Source: Bacillota bacterium (GTDB taxonomy: Bacteria > Bacillota > Clostridia > Peptostreptococcales > Anaerovoracaceae). From it: DNA of 64,000 nt. Within the stretch, counting starts at the first letter, position 1. Each line of letters opens with the position of its first letter. Shown one piece after another: positions 8,088 through 16,725 of this stretch. Location: NCBI GenBank assembly GCA_023415235.1, contig JAEZLP010000015.1:28237-92236 (forward strand). Direction: 5' to 3'. A program made the translations under genes and the position numbers. Under the pieces are notes generated by a model. That model saw only the letters and a program-made list of their open reading frames with translations. It was not told where the DNA came from and ran no database searches.

Positions 8088-9359
8088 ATGAAAAAGAATG
8101 AAAACGTACAGGTGGGGATCGGTTTTGCAACCGGAAGAAAAGGATTTCAAAAAGTACTGAGAAGTTATGTCTACAACTGGAAAGAATCCGGCCTGGTCGA
8201 CGACCGGAGGATTGAACTCAATCTTTTTATCGCATACGATTTAAGCTACAAAAATACAAAGACCTCGGATTTTACAGAGCTGTTTCCAGCATTGCCTTAT
8301 GAAATAAAAAATAAGGTGTATATCGGAAACCGCGAGATCAGGCAGGAAATTGACACCCTTGTCAGTCAAAAGATCCTGAGCCTGCGGGAAGCGGAGCTGA
8401 TTTTCAGCAGGGGGTACGCGGCCAGACGCAATGCAGCGCTCTATTTTGCCATCAAGAATCAGATGGATTATCTGCTGTTTCTAGATGACGACGAATATCC
8501 TGTGGCAGTGACCAATACACAAAAAACAGCAGTCTGGGGCGGACAGCATGTTTTATCAAAGCACTTGGAATTCCTGCCGGATGCGGATATCACGCACGGG
8601 CGGCACTGCGGATATATTTCGCCAATTCCGTATATCGAATATAACAAGACTATGACCGAACAGGATTTCAGAATGTTCATCGAAGCGATCAGCAACGACA
8701 TTCTAAGCTGGGACAAGATCAGTACCGTTATGAAAAACGGCGGCGTCACATACGCTGATCCCCAGATTCTTTCGAGCGGGAAAGCGTATGAAGTGGAGGA
8801 GCAGCATGGCTGCAAATTTATTTCCGGCTCAAACCTCGGAATCAACCTGAAAGATCCCTCAAGGGTGTTCCCATTTTACAATCCGCCTGGGGCACGGGGA
8901 GAAGATACCTTTCTGAGCACCTGCCTGAGCGACCGCAAGGTGATGCGCATGCCCTGCTATACCTTCCATGACGGATTCTCAACCTACAACCATCTGCTGG
9001 AAGGCGTGCTTCCGATTCATTTGAAATATGTCAAAGCAGATAATGAACTGATCATTGAACGGTTTTACAGAGCCTGCATCGGCTGGGTAAGATACAAGCC
9101 CTTATACGTATATGTCACGAAGCCGGAAGCTTACGAGAAGACAATCGGAGAAATGCGGAAGCAGCTCCGAGATTCCGTACCGAAGCTTTGCGCATATTTC
9201 AAGAGGAGAGACTTTTCCGATGTGCCTGCGGAGCTGGAGAAGTATCACAGCAACGTGATCAATCATTATAAAGAATTTCTGGAAACGAAGCAGGCCTGGG
9301 AGAGCCTGGTTGACTACCTGATTCATACCCGGGAAATCCGGAGCGCCTCGTCCCGTTGA
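8088..9359 (+). CDS. Glycosyltransferase-like protein (GT-A fold) under c-di-AMP control
   Basis: A 423-residue soluble protein. It has GT-A features: an N-terminal strand VGIGFATGR, a YLLFLDDDEYP segment near residue 125-135 that resembles the metal-binding DxD, a GSNLGINL acceptor-site-like block near 247, and RGEDTFLS near 267 that resembles the catalytic ED motif of family 2 enzymes. The donor and acceptor are unknown. It is the only gene between the c-di-AMP riboswitch and the kinase gene. Its C-terminal third is helical and charged. The start has GGGGGGAGAG upstream. Confidence 0.65.
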   Translation: MKKNENVQVGIGFATGRKGFQKVLRSYVYNWKESGLVDDRRIELNLFIAYDLSYKNTKTSDFTELFPALPYEIKNKVYIGNREIRQEIDTLVSQKILSLREAELIFSRGYAARRNAALYFAIKNQMDYLLFLDDDEYPVAVTNTQKTAVWGGQHVLSKHLEFLPDADITHGRHCGYISPIPYIEYNKTMTEQDFRMFIEAISNDILSWDKISTVMKNGGVTYADPQILSSGKAYEVEEQHGCKFISGSNLGINLKDPSRVFPFYNPPGARGEDTFLSTCLSDRKVMRMPCYTFHDGFSTYNHLLEGVLPIHLKYVKADNELIIERFYRACIGWVRYKPLYVYVTKPEAYEKTIGEMRKQLRDSVPKLCAYFKRRDFSDVPAELEKYHSNVINHYKEFLETKQAWESLVDYLIHTREIRSASSR

Positions 9360-9431
9360 CATTCCTCCTATTCTTTGTTATGTTGAAACTGTTAAAAAAC
9401 AGTAAATTAGACCGAACGTTTTGGGTGCTTT

Positions 9432-11279
9432 ATGAAAAACATTACCTTGAAGATCATTTTGTCGTTAATCTGCTGTTCCTTGATTATTGCGCTGATCCTC
9501 AGCGGTTCCGCGGTCAGTCAAAGCAGGGATGTAATGCAGGATGAGGTGCTGAAGGGATTGCTTTACGCTTCCCGCAGCTACGCCGACCAATTCAGCAGAG
9601 AACTTGAAACCCAGGAGAATGTGGTGGATTTGCTCTGCACTGCGGTTTCTGAGGATTTTACGGCAGAGGAGTATCGGGGGGACCGTTCCCGTTTTTTGGC
9701 GCTTGAGAACAAGCTGGGCGGGTTGCTCCGAAGGACCATGGAGAATATTCCGGAAGCCCAGAGCCTTTATCTCACCTTCAACCCGGATACAAGCGGAGCC
9801 AATGATGAAGTGTGGTATCTCCGCGATGAAAAGGGCAGGGTTTATTACAAGGAAGCCGACAATACGGCGGAAGACTGGCTCGTAGACGACGGAGGAGTGG
9901 AAAGTGCATACTACTTTGAAGCCGTGAGAAAGGGCAGAAGCTGGAGCGGAGTGGAATACGACAAGCACCTGGACAAGTATTCCGTTACCTATTCCCGCGC
10001 CTGCCTGGACAGAAACGGTGAACTGATCGGGGTAATGGGCTCGGATATTTTTCTTGACCATATCTTTTCTACCGTTAAGAACATTCAACTGGAGGAGGGC
10101 GGATACGCCTTTCTCACCGACGGGGAATTCAACTATCTGGCAGGCAGTTCGTCCCGGGAGGATTTTGAGAAAATGATTGACGAGGGGATTTTGGGACCGC
10201 CCCGCAAGGCTTCGACAGGCGGATCGGATATCCCCATGGATGAGGGGCACCTCTATTCCGTCTCAGAGGGGGAGCGGTATCTCTCAACCTATGCCGAAAC
10301 CTCCAACGGCTGGATTCTTGCACTTGTTCAGAGCGAAGAGGTTCTGCTGCGGCCCATACGGGATATGACGCGAATTCTGTTCACGATGGCGGGGCTGATC
10401 CTGCTCGGTGTTCTGGCCTATTCCTACTACTTTTTCAAAAGATCTCTCGTTCCTATCGTCAAGGAATATGAGCAGAAGGATATCATCATGCTTCATCAGT
10501 CAAGACAGGCAAAGCTGGGTGAAATGGTGGGAAATATCGCCCATCAGTGGAAACAGCCCTTGAATGTAATGAGCATTATCCTGTCCAATCTGAAGGACGA
10601 CGACAAAGACGGAAAACTGACCGAGGAACGGCTGAATGCCCATGTGGAGGATATGCGGTCCTGTATCAGGCTTATGTCCAGCACGGTGGATGACTTTGCC
10701 GATTTTTTGAAGCCCTCCCGGAAGAAAGAGATGTTTTCCTGCAATGAAGCCGTTGATACTGCCTTGGGGTTGATGCAGGAAAGCATTAAGATTAACAGGA
10801 TCGTTGTAGTAAAGGAATATGAAGAGGGTCTTACGGCATACGGCTACCGGAATGAATTCTGCCAAGGAATTTTTAATGTCCTGAACAACGCCAGGGATGC
10901 CATCATCGAATCGAATCCCCAAAAGCGGGAAATTCGGATCAAAATTAACGCTGCAAGCGAGATTGGGACCAAGACCGATCCGGAAGGAAAACAAAAGTCC
11001 TGCATCCTGGTCGATATCACAAATACCGGAGCGCAGATACCGGAGCGGTTGCTGCCTCTGCTGTTTGAACCCTATTTCACCACGAAGGAAGACAAAGGAG
11101 GCACGGGTATCGGTCTCTATCTGACGAAGGAAATCATCGAAAGCCATATGAACGGCTCCATTCGGTTGTTTAATGTGGAAGGCGGCGTTTGCTGCAGAAT
11201 TCAAATACCGGAACGCGGAGAAGACGATCGCTGCGAGGGGCAGCCTGGTTCGTCCGGGGAAAGAGAGGTTTCAAAATGA
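9432..11279 (+). CDS. Membrane sensor histidine kinase with extracellular Cache domain
   Basis: A 615-residue protein. A transmembrane helix lies at about 6-27, an extracellular double-Cache-like sensor at 30-300 (containing DEVWYLRDEKGRVYY and VMGSDIFLD), and a second helix at about 308-332. The cytoplasmic kinase has the H box NIAHQWKQPL with phospho-acceptor His371, the N box VLNNARDAI near residue 488, and the G box GGTGIGLYLTKEI near residue 558. The WKQPL variant is typical of kinases that follow Cache domains. Its TGA overlaps the ATG of the response regulator gene, so the two form a coupled two-component pair. The ligand is unknown. Confidence 0.92.
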   Translation: MKNITLKIILSLICCSLIIALILSGSAVSQSRDVMQDEVLKGLLYASRSYADQFSRELETQENVVDLLCTAVSEDFTAEEYRGDRSRFLALENKLGGLLRRTMENIPEAQSLYLTFNPDTSGANDEVWYLRDEKGRVYYKEADNTAEDWLVDDGGVESAYYFEAVRKGRSWSGVEYDKHLDKYSVTYSRACLDRNGELIGVMGSDIFLDHIFSTVKNIQLEEGGYAFLTDGEFNYLAGSSSREDFEKMIDEGILGPPRKASTGGSDIPMDEGHLYSVSEGERYLSTYAETSNGWILALVQSEEVLLRPIRDMTRILFTMAGLILLGVLAYSYYFFKRSLVPIVKEYEQKDIIMLHQSRQAKLGEMVGNIAHQWKQPLNVMSIILSNLKDDDKDGKLTEERLNAHVEDMRSCIRLMSSTVDDFADFLKPSRKKEMFSCNEAVDTALGLMQESIKINRIVVVKEYEEGLTAYGYRNEFCQGIFNVLNNARDAIIESNPQKREIRIKINAASEIGTKTDPEGKQKSCILVDITNTGAQIPERLLPLLFEPYFTTKEDKGGTGIGLYLTKEIIESHMNGSIRLFNVEGGVCCRIQIPERGEDDRCEGQPGSSGEREVSK

Positions 11280-12031
11280 GCGATATGAATGTACTTCGGG
11301 CACTGTATGTGGAGGATGACGACGCCACCCGGGAAGCCTTGCATCGGTTTCTGAAATCCAAGGTCGGAAAGCTGGTTTCTGCCGCGACCGGAGAGGAAGG
11401 GCTGGTAAGATTTGAAGAGTTCCGCCCGAATCTGCTCATCGTGGATCTTATGATGCCGGGTATGTCCGGGTTGGAAATGATCGGAGAAATCCGAAAAAAC
11501 CATAAGGACTGTCACATTCTGATCACCACTTCCGTAAAGGAGCTGGATACTGTTTTAGAAGCGGTGGATCTCGGAATCGACCATTATATCGTAAAACCCA
11601 TTGATACGGATGATTTGCTAGCCAAAATGGAAGGAATCGCCCGGACAATTATGAGCGGAGAAGGAAAAACCGGGAAGGTCAACCTGGCTGCGCTTTCCGG
11701 CAGCGGGCAGATGGAGGACGGGATTCGCAAGGAATTCCTCAAGCTCCTGAAAGCCTGTTCGGGTAAGGGACCGCGGGACATCAAGGTGCTCCTTTTCGAA
11801 AATAATGTAGAAATCACCCTTTTCGACGCAACTACAGCTTTGGAAAAAACCGTAGCCCAAAACCACAGGAATCTTTCCCTCACCGAACAGTTCCGCAGAG
11901 TATTTTACGGGGAGATATCCCCCATGGTGACCGAATGCGTGGAGCAAATTACCGGGTACAAGGCCGAGGTCGCTTCCATCGAAGTGGACGGATTGAAAAG
12001 AGTGGATAAAATCGTCTTGACGGTTTTCTGA
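11276..12031 (+). CDS. Response regulator: REC domain fused to an MpsC/DUF2294-like domain
   Basis: A 251-residue protein. Residues 1-125 are a receiver domain with acidic pocket E13-D14-D15, phospho-acceptor D57 in IVDLMMPGMSG, and the VKP lysine near 107. Residues 135-251 do not look like a DNA-binding domain; they match the pattern of DUF2294 (MpsC-like, from the Na+-linked membrane potential system): GKGPRDIKVLLFENNVEITL, a helix ending in RRVFYGE, and EQITGYKAEVASIEVD. The start is the ATG overlapping the kinase TGA, with AGAGAGG upstream. The output is probably protein-protein or metabolic rather than transcriptional, which is inference. Confidence 0.8.
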   Translation: MSDMNVLRALYVEDDDATREALHRFLKSKVGKLVSAATGEEGLVRFEEFRPNLLIVDLMMPGMSGLEMIGEIRKNHKDCHILITTSVKELDTVLEAVDLGIDHYIVKPIDTDDLLAKMEGIARTIMSGEGKTGKVNLAALSGSGQMEDGIRKEFLKLLKACSGKGPRDIKVLLFENNVEITLFDATTALEKTVAQNHRNLSLTEQFRRVFYGEISPMVTECVEQITGYKAEVASIEVDGLKRVDKIVLTVF

Positions 12032-12145
12032 TAAATATGGTAAAATTTATCAGGATCCTATAAATCGGAAACCGAGGTACAGGATCAAAGTAATTTGGAT
12101 GATGTTGCAGTAATAGATTGAGAGTCGCATCGATTCGCTTTCTAC

Positions 12146-12191
12146 AGACCAACACGGAGCACTGCTGTGCTTTGTGAAGGTCTTTTTTTTA
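12146..12191 (+). terminator. Intrinsic terminator of the two-component operon
   Basis: Nested stem AGACC/GGTCT with inner CACGGAGCAC/GTGCTTTGTG, followed by eight or more T residues. Confidence 0.9.
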
Positions 12192-12221
12192 TTCTGGAGC
12201 ATCATGTGTCATCTGCGAACT

Positions 12222-12446
12222 GAATATTTCGGAAGAAAGCAGCCCTAGACGCCCTTGCCTTTGTTTTCAAAGTTCTGAAAGGAACCTGGAAGCGGGCGGG
12301 GGGGCCGAAGAAGCAAAGGAGCGTGGTGGCAGTCATGTTCTGGAAACTGACAGGCAAAAGGAAGGCTGCGGGACGATACTTTGGAGAGACTCCATTCAAT
12401 TGGAGCGCCAACGAGGCTATAACCAACAGGCAAAAGGACAGAGGAA
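12222..12446 (+). promoter_or_regulatory. Tandem glycine riboswitch (second aptamer shortened)
   Basis: Aptamer 1 is closed by GCAGCC (12239-12244)/GGCTGC (12364-12369) and has GGCCGAAGAAGCAAAGG and CTGACAGGCAAAAGGA. The linker GGACGATACTTTGGAGAG matches the canonical inter-aptamer linker. Aptamer 2 has P1 arms CTTTG/CAGAG and CAGGCAAAAGGACAGAG, but its middle is short and divergent (GCGCCAACGAGGC instead of CGCCGAAGGGGC). A hairpin after it (about 12512-12541) contains CCTCC, which could pair with the AAGGAGG ribosome site of the next gene, suggesting translational control. Confidence 0.88.
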
Positions 12447-12561
12447 TTATGATTTAGATTTTACTGGATCGGTCATAGGAATATTCAGTTTCCAACTGCT
12501 GAGTAAGATTTGCGGACATCGGAACCTCCGCTGTCCGTGCCAAAAGCAAGGAGGAAAAGAG

Positions 12562-13917
12562 ATGAGAATGCTATTGGTAGGATCAGGAGCGGTGGGTGAA
12601 TCCATCCTTCGTATCCTGGAAGCCAGAGATCCGAAAAAGAGCTGGCTGGAACATGTAGTGGTGGCGGACTGCAACCTGGATAGGGCGCGCGCAGTCTGCA
12701 GCCATCTGAACCACAAGGACCGTTATACCCCGGAGTTTGTGGACGCCCACAAGGAGGAAGAACTGGTAGCGCTGATCAAAAAGTACAACTGTGATTTTGT
12801 CATGGACGCCGCCGCTCCCTTTGTGACCAACCGGATCTTTGACGCGGCCTTCAAGGCGGGAGCGAAATACGCAAACATGGGTACCTGGTCCGTGCCCTTC
12901 GATCCGCCTCAGTATGGAATTGGCTTGGAGAACTGCTATAAGGAGCCAATGACAAAATACAACTTCGACAGGCATGAAGCATGGGCGGAAAAGGGAAATA
13001 TGGCGGTGATCTGCCTGGGCATCGACCCCGGCGTGGTTAATGTGTTTGCCAAATTCGCGGCGGAGTATCTGTTTGATGAGCTTCACGAGGTCCATGTGAA
13101 AGATGGAGGAAACCTGACGATTCCAAGTGCCGGAGAAGACGATATCGCTTTCGGCTTCAACGTCTGGACCGTACTGGATGAATGCATGAACCCCAACGTG
13201 GAGTGGAACAAGGACTACGGTTTCATTGTAGACCGGCCTTTTGCAGGTGAGGAAACCTTCCAGATGCCGGCCGGCGTGGGAGCAAACACCCTGGTGAAAA
13301 TAGAGCATGAGGAAACGGTGACCATACCCAGATATCTGCAGAAATACGGACTTCGAAGGTGCACCTTTAAAATCGCCCTGGACGACAATCTGGTGAAAGC
13401 CCTGAAGGTGATCAGCGCTCTCGGCCTGAGAAGCCTGAAACCTGTTGAAGTGGACGGCGTCAGGGTGGTTCCCAGAGATGTAGTTGCGGCCTGCGCTCCC
13501 CAGCCTGAGGATCTGGGAGATGAAATGATCGGCAAGATGTGCGTGGGGATTCACTGCAAGGGCATAAAGGACGGCAAGACCAGAGAGGTCTTTATGTATC
13601 AACCCTTTGACAACCAGATCGCCATGAAAAACTGGAAGATGCAGGTGGTTGTGGCCCAGACCGGATTTGGGGCCGCAGTGGCAATCGAACTGATCGGCAG
13701 AGGCATCTGGAACGACGCCGGCGTATTCTCGCCGGAATATTTCGATCCCATTCCCTTCCTGAGGATCATGGACGAGGCGGGGTTTGAATACGGTATCGTG
13801 GAGATGGATTCCGAATATAAAACCGTCAACGATAAAAAGATCATGGCACAGATTTATAAGGAGGCTGCGAGAACTCAGAAGGAAAAGAAGGGTGGTACAA
13901 AAAACGGAAAAGAATAA
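12562..13917 (+). CDS. Saccharopine dehydrogenase family oxidoreductase
   Basis: A 451-residue soluble enzyme. It starts with the Rossmann motif LLVGSGAVGESIL (GxGxxG at 7-12) and VVVADCNLDRA, then a saccharopine-dehydrogenase/carboxynorspermidine-type catalytic core (DAAAPFVTNRI, GIDPGVVNVFAKFA). The family contains NAD(P)-linked enzymes that join or split an amino acid and a carbonyl compound; the substrate here is not known. Placement behind a glycine riboswitch and before an APC permease suggests a role in glycine or related amino-acid metabolism. The start ATG has AAGGAGG upstream; upstream in-frame ATGs lie inside the riboswitch and are rejected. Confidence 0.8.
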   Translation: MRMLLVGSGAVGESILRILEARDPKKSWLEHVVVADCNLDRARAVCSHLNHKDRYTPEFVDAHKEEELVALIKKYNCDFVMDAAAPFVTNRIFDAAFKAGAKYANMGTWSVPFDPPQYGIGLENCYKEPMTKYNFDRHEAWAEKGNMAVICLGIDPGVVNVFAKFAAEYLFDELHEVHVKDGGNLTIPSAGEDDIAFGFNVWTVLDECMNPNVEWNKDYGFIVDRPFAGEETFQMPAGVGANTLVKIEHEETVTIPRYLQKYGLRRCTFKIALDDNLVKALKVISALGLRSLKPVEVDGVRVVPRDVVAACAPQPEDLGDEMIGKMCVGIHCKGIKDGKTREVFMYQPFDNQIAMKNWKMQVVVAQTGFGAAVAIELIGRGIWNDAGVFSPEYFDPIPFLRIMDEAGFEYGIVEMDSEYKTVNDKKIMAQIYKEAARTQKEKKGGTKNGKE

Positions 13918-13972
13918 ATAAGTTATCGGTTGATTCAATCGTACCATATTGGTGAAGCAAAGGAGAACTGCA

Positions 13973-15625
13973 ATGAGCAATAATCAAGTTCATGGTGTGG
14001 CAGGTTTGAAGAGGCATAAAATAAAAACACCGGGAGTCGTTTTCATGATTTACTGCCTGGTTGCCGCCGGAGCTTTCGGCATTGAGGAAATGATCCCCAT
14101 CAGCGGCCCGGGCCTGACACTTTTGATGTTGATCCTTTTTCCTATTTTCTGGGCCCTTCCCATCAGCGAAATGGTTGCCGAGCTGGGTTCCGTCCTCCCT
14201 TCCGAAGGCGGAGCCTACGTATGGGCAAAAGAAGGCCTTGGTGAATTTTGGGGCTGGCAGGTCGGATTTTGGGGTACCATTGGAACCTGGCTGCAGCAGG
14301 CGATGTACGTGGTTCTGGTTGCCGGTTATATGGGAAAATTCATTCCCATGAGCCCGGCCATGGAATTCGGCGTGAAGCTTCTGATGATTCTTGTTTTTAC
14401 CGTGGTCAACCTGCTGGGGATCCGGGAGGTTTCCCAGGTGAGCACCGTGCTGTCCATCGCGGTGCTGCTGGGATTCGCAGTCGTTGTGGTGGTAGGATTT
14501 GCCAATTGGCAATACAGTCCCGTTGAGCCGTTTATGCCTCCGGAGTCGGGAATCGTCGACAGCCTGGGAGGCTCCATTTGCATCGCCATATGGATGTATT
14601 GCGGCTATGAAACAATGGCCAACGTAGCCGGCGAAATTGAGGACCCGCAGGTCATTCCCAAGGGTTTGATCATCGCCATGCCTCTCATCGCTCTCAGCTA
14701 CTTTCTGCCGACTCTGGCGGGGCTGGCATCGGTAGGCCAGTGGGAAAGCTGGGCTACGGAAGGAGAGACGGCAGTGGGCTATATGGATGTGCTGATTACA
14801 TACCTGAGTCCGGTCTGGGGCTTTTGCTTCATGATCATTGCAATATTATCCCAGTGCTCAATTTTCAACGCCTACATCGCATCGGGCTCAAGAGGATTCT
14901 TCGTCATGGCCGACGACCATCTGTTCCCGGAGGTGCTGGTCAGATTGAGCAAGAAGCGGAGGGTTCCGGCGGTCAGCATTATCTTGATGGCTTTTTTCAC
15001 CGTGCTGCTGTGCCAATGGGACTTCACCACTCTGGTAATGGCCACCACGCCGCTGATGTTGTATCTGTATATCGCCTTGGCGGTGGCAACCCGAAAGCTG
15101 AGAAAAAAATATCCCGTTGAGGAAAGAAGGGCAAAGGGTCTCTACATCATTCCCGGCGGAAATTCCGGCCTGAATTTCATGACCGCGCTGCCGGTGATCA
15201 TTTCTATCATTGCCCTCTATGTCAACGGTACGGAGTACTTTATTTCAGGATTTCTGATGCTGCTCATCAGCCTGATCGGTTATCTGGTCTGCAAGAGGGC
15301 CTATGGCGGACTCTACCGGATTGATCCGGAGAAATACCCGCTTAATCCGCGAACAGGTCTGGCAAAGGGTGATGTGAAACAGATCAGTATTTACATTGTT
15401 TTATGCGGAATTGCTGCCTTTGTTGGCTCCGTGCTCCTTTACCTCTATGAAGGAGAATGGGGCGAAGAGTATTATCTGGAGGAATACGGATCCGGATTTT
15501 TCAGTGATTTCTACGGCATGCTGGACGCCTGCAGGTGGGGAGGCATCATCATGATACTGGCTGGAGTTGCAGCTCTATTCATTGCCCGAAGGCTGGAACG
15601 GACCGAGGCAACGAAGGAAGCGTAA
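13973..15625 (+). CDS. APC-superfamily amino acid permease
   Basis: A 550-residue integral membrane protein with about 12-13 hydrophobic helices. The first helix carries GAFGIEEMIPISGPG, the APC glycine-rich unwound segment, followed by SELGSVLPSEGGAYVW-like sequence that is characteristic of amino acid permeases. It probably exchanges or imports an amino acid. It is 55 bases downstream of the saccharopine-dehydrogenase-like gene with its own ribosome site (AAAGGAGA) and should share the glycine-riboswitch transcript. The start at 13973 was chosen over an in-frame ATG at 13949 on that site. Confidence 0.88.
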   Translation: MSNNQVHGVAGLKRHKIKTPGVVFMIYCLVAAGAFGIEEMIPISGPGLTLLMLILFPIFWALPISEMVAELGSVLPSEGGAYVWAKEGLGEFWGWQVGFWGTIGTWLQQAMYVVLVAGYMGKFIPMSPAMEFGVKLLMILVFTVVNLLGIREVSQVSTVLSIAVLLGFAVVVVVGFANWQYSPVEPFMPPESGIVDSLGGSICIAIWMYCGYETMANVAGEIEDPQVIPKGLIIAMPLIALSYFLPTLAGLASVGQWESWATEGETAVGYMDVLITYLSPVWGFCFMIIAILSQCSIFNAYIASGSRGFFVMADDHLFPEVLVRLSKKRRVPAVSIILMAFFTVLLCQWDFTTLVMATTPLMLYLYIALAVATRKLRKKYPVEERRAKGLYIIPGGNSGLNFMTALPVIISIIALYVNGTEYFISGFLMLLISLIGYLVCKRAYGGLYRIDPEKYPLNPRTGLAKGDVKQISIYIVLCGIAAFVGSVLLYLYEGEWGEEYYLEEYGSGFFSDFYGMLDACRWGGIIMILAGVAALFIARRLERTEATKEA

Positions 15626-15686
15626 CAGGCAACGGTATTTAACGATACGGCAGGGCATGGCGTCCTGATCGTACGGACTGATTACA

Positions 15687-15735
15687 GGGGCTATCGAATC
15701 AGCGTTTGAAAAATCGCTGGCGGCAGCCCTTTTTT
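15687..15735 (+). terminator. Intrinsic terminator after the APC permease gene
   Basis: GGGGCT (15687-15692) pairs with AGCCCT (15725-15730), with an inner CAGCG/CGCTG stem, followed by TTTTT. Confidence 0.85.
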
Positions 15736-15984
15736 ATTATTTCGACATTTCCACCTTTATTATTTGGGAAATATCGAAGAAAGCGATATTGACGAATCCA
15801 CGATTTATCTTATCGGAAACATCTTTTTTAATAAGTTTTATTTACTTACAATTGAATTTATGCTTAAAATTCATCATCAATTGAATAGATTTCAATAATT
15901 TATTGCAATATCCCGGATAATTCGATATATTAAACCTGCGGCTTGACCTTTTAGCGATTTTATTTCAAATTGCGGGTGATGCTT
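15736..15984. other. AT-rich non-coding stretch upstream of the sigma factor gene
   Basis: No gene is visible. The stretch is clearly more AT-rich than its surroundings, has an inverted ATATCGAAGAAAGCGATAT at about 15771-15789, and likely holds the promoter of the sigma factor gene, which I could not assign. Confidence 0.4.
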
Positions 15985-16503
15985 ATGGACAATGTCAGAG
16001 AGGAATACCATAAAATGCAGGTATTCGAACAGGTTTGCCTGATTTACGAAAGTGAGCTGCAACGGTTCATATTCACGCTGACGAGAAAAGATCCGTTTGC
16101 CATGGAGGAAATCTATCAGAACACCATGCTGGGAGCATTGAAGGGACTCTGTTATTTGAAGAACACCGATAAAATGAAATCCTGGTTATTTTCAATCGCG
16201 AAAGCGGAATCCAAACGATATTACGCAGCAAACAAGTCACCTGATTACGACTTCTGCAGAACCGCGGAAGAAGAAAACGCAGGAATGGAATATATGGTTG
16301 ATTTCACCAAGTCCATCGTAGAAAAGGAGTATGTGAAAGATCTGATTACCGGCCTGACAGAGGAGGAGCAGCAGCTTTGCATTCTGCATTATTATTACGA
16401 CCTCCCGCTTAAGGAAATCTCGGAAATCCTGAGTGTGAACTACAACACTTTGCGATCCATGCATATGCGGGGAATCGCAAAACTAAGAAAGCAGATGCAG
16501 TGA
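15985..16503 (+). CDS. ECF-like RNA polymerase sigma factor
   Basis: A 172-residue protein. Region 2 is at about residues 12-75 (FEQVCLIYESELQRFIFTLTR ... EEIYQNTMLGALKGL ... WLFSIAKAE) and region 4 at 115-172 (LTEEEQQLCILHYYYDLPLKEISEILSVNYNTLRSMHMRGIAKLRK), the two-domain ECF layout. No anti-sigma gene follows: a terminator ends the unit at 16553-16580. The ATG at 15985 is preferred because GGGTG precedes it at six bases; TTG, GTG and ATG codons slightly upstream are in frame. Its targets are unknown. Confidence 0.88.
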   Translation: MDNVREEYHKMQVFEQVCLIYESELQRFIFTLTRKDPFAMEEIYQNTMLGALKGLCYLKNTDKMKSWLFSIAKAESKRYYAANKSPDYDFCRTAEEENAGMEYMVDFTKSIVEKEYVKDLITGLTEEEQQLCILHYYYDLPLKEISEILSVNYNTLRSMHMRGIAKLRKQMQ

Positions 16504-16552
16504 ACCAATGAAAGCGGAGAATGTGTAGATTTGATGCTTGCCCAATAGAAAG

Positions 16553-16580
16553 TATGCCCTTGACAAGGGCATATTTTTTT
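16553..16580 (+). terminator. Intrinsic terminator of the sigma factor gene
   Basis: TATGCCCTT (16553-16561), loop GAC, AAGGGCATA (16565-16573), then seven T residues. Confidence 0.9.
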
Positions 16581-16643
16581 CCCCTGCAGAATCTCACATC
16601 AGGAAGGTTCGGTAATTGTCCCGCCGTTTTAAAGGAAACAATA

Positions 16644-16670
16644 TAAAGTTTTTCCTCCTCAATCCGATAA
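16644..16670 (+). promoter_or_regulatory. Sigma-D (sigma-28) type promoter for the chemoreceptor gene
   Basis: TAAA at 16644-16647 and CCGATAA at 16664-16670, separated by 16 bases, match the flagellar/chemotaxis sigma consensus TAAA-N15/16-CCGATAT. It lies 55 bases upstream of the start codon. Confidence 0.65.
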
Positions 16671-16725
16671 CATATGATAGGACAGACCGATACCATATGA
16701 AAGACATTAAGAGAGGTAGGTAAGC

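Noticed and set aside
12400..12561. N-terminal extension of the saccharopine-dehydrogenase-like gene
   Set aside because: It overlaps the glycine riboswitch and its hairpin; the internal ATG at 12562 has AAGGAGG and starts exactly at the Rossmann motif.
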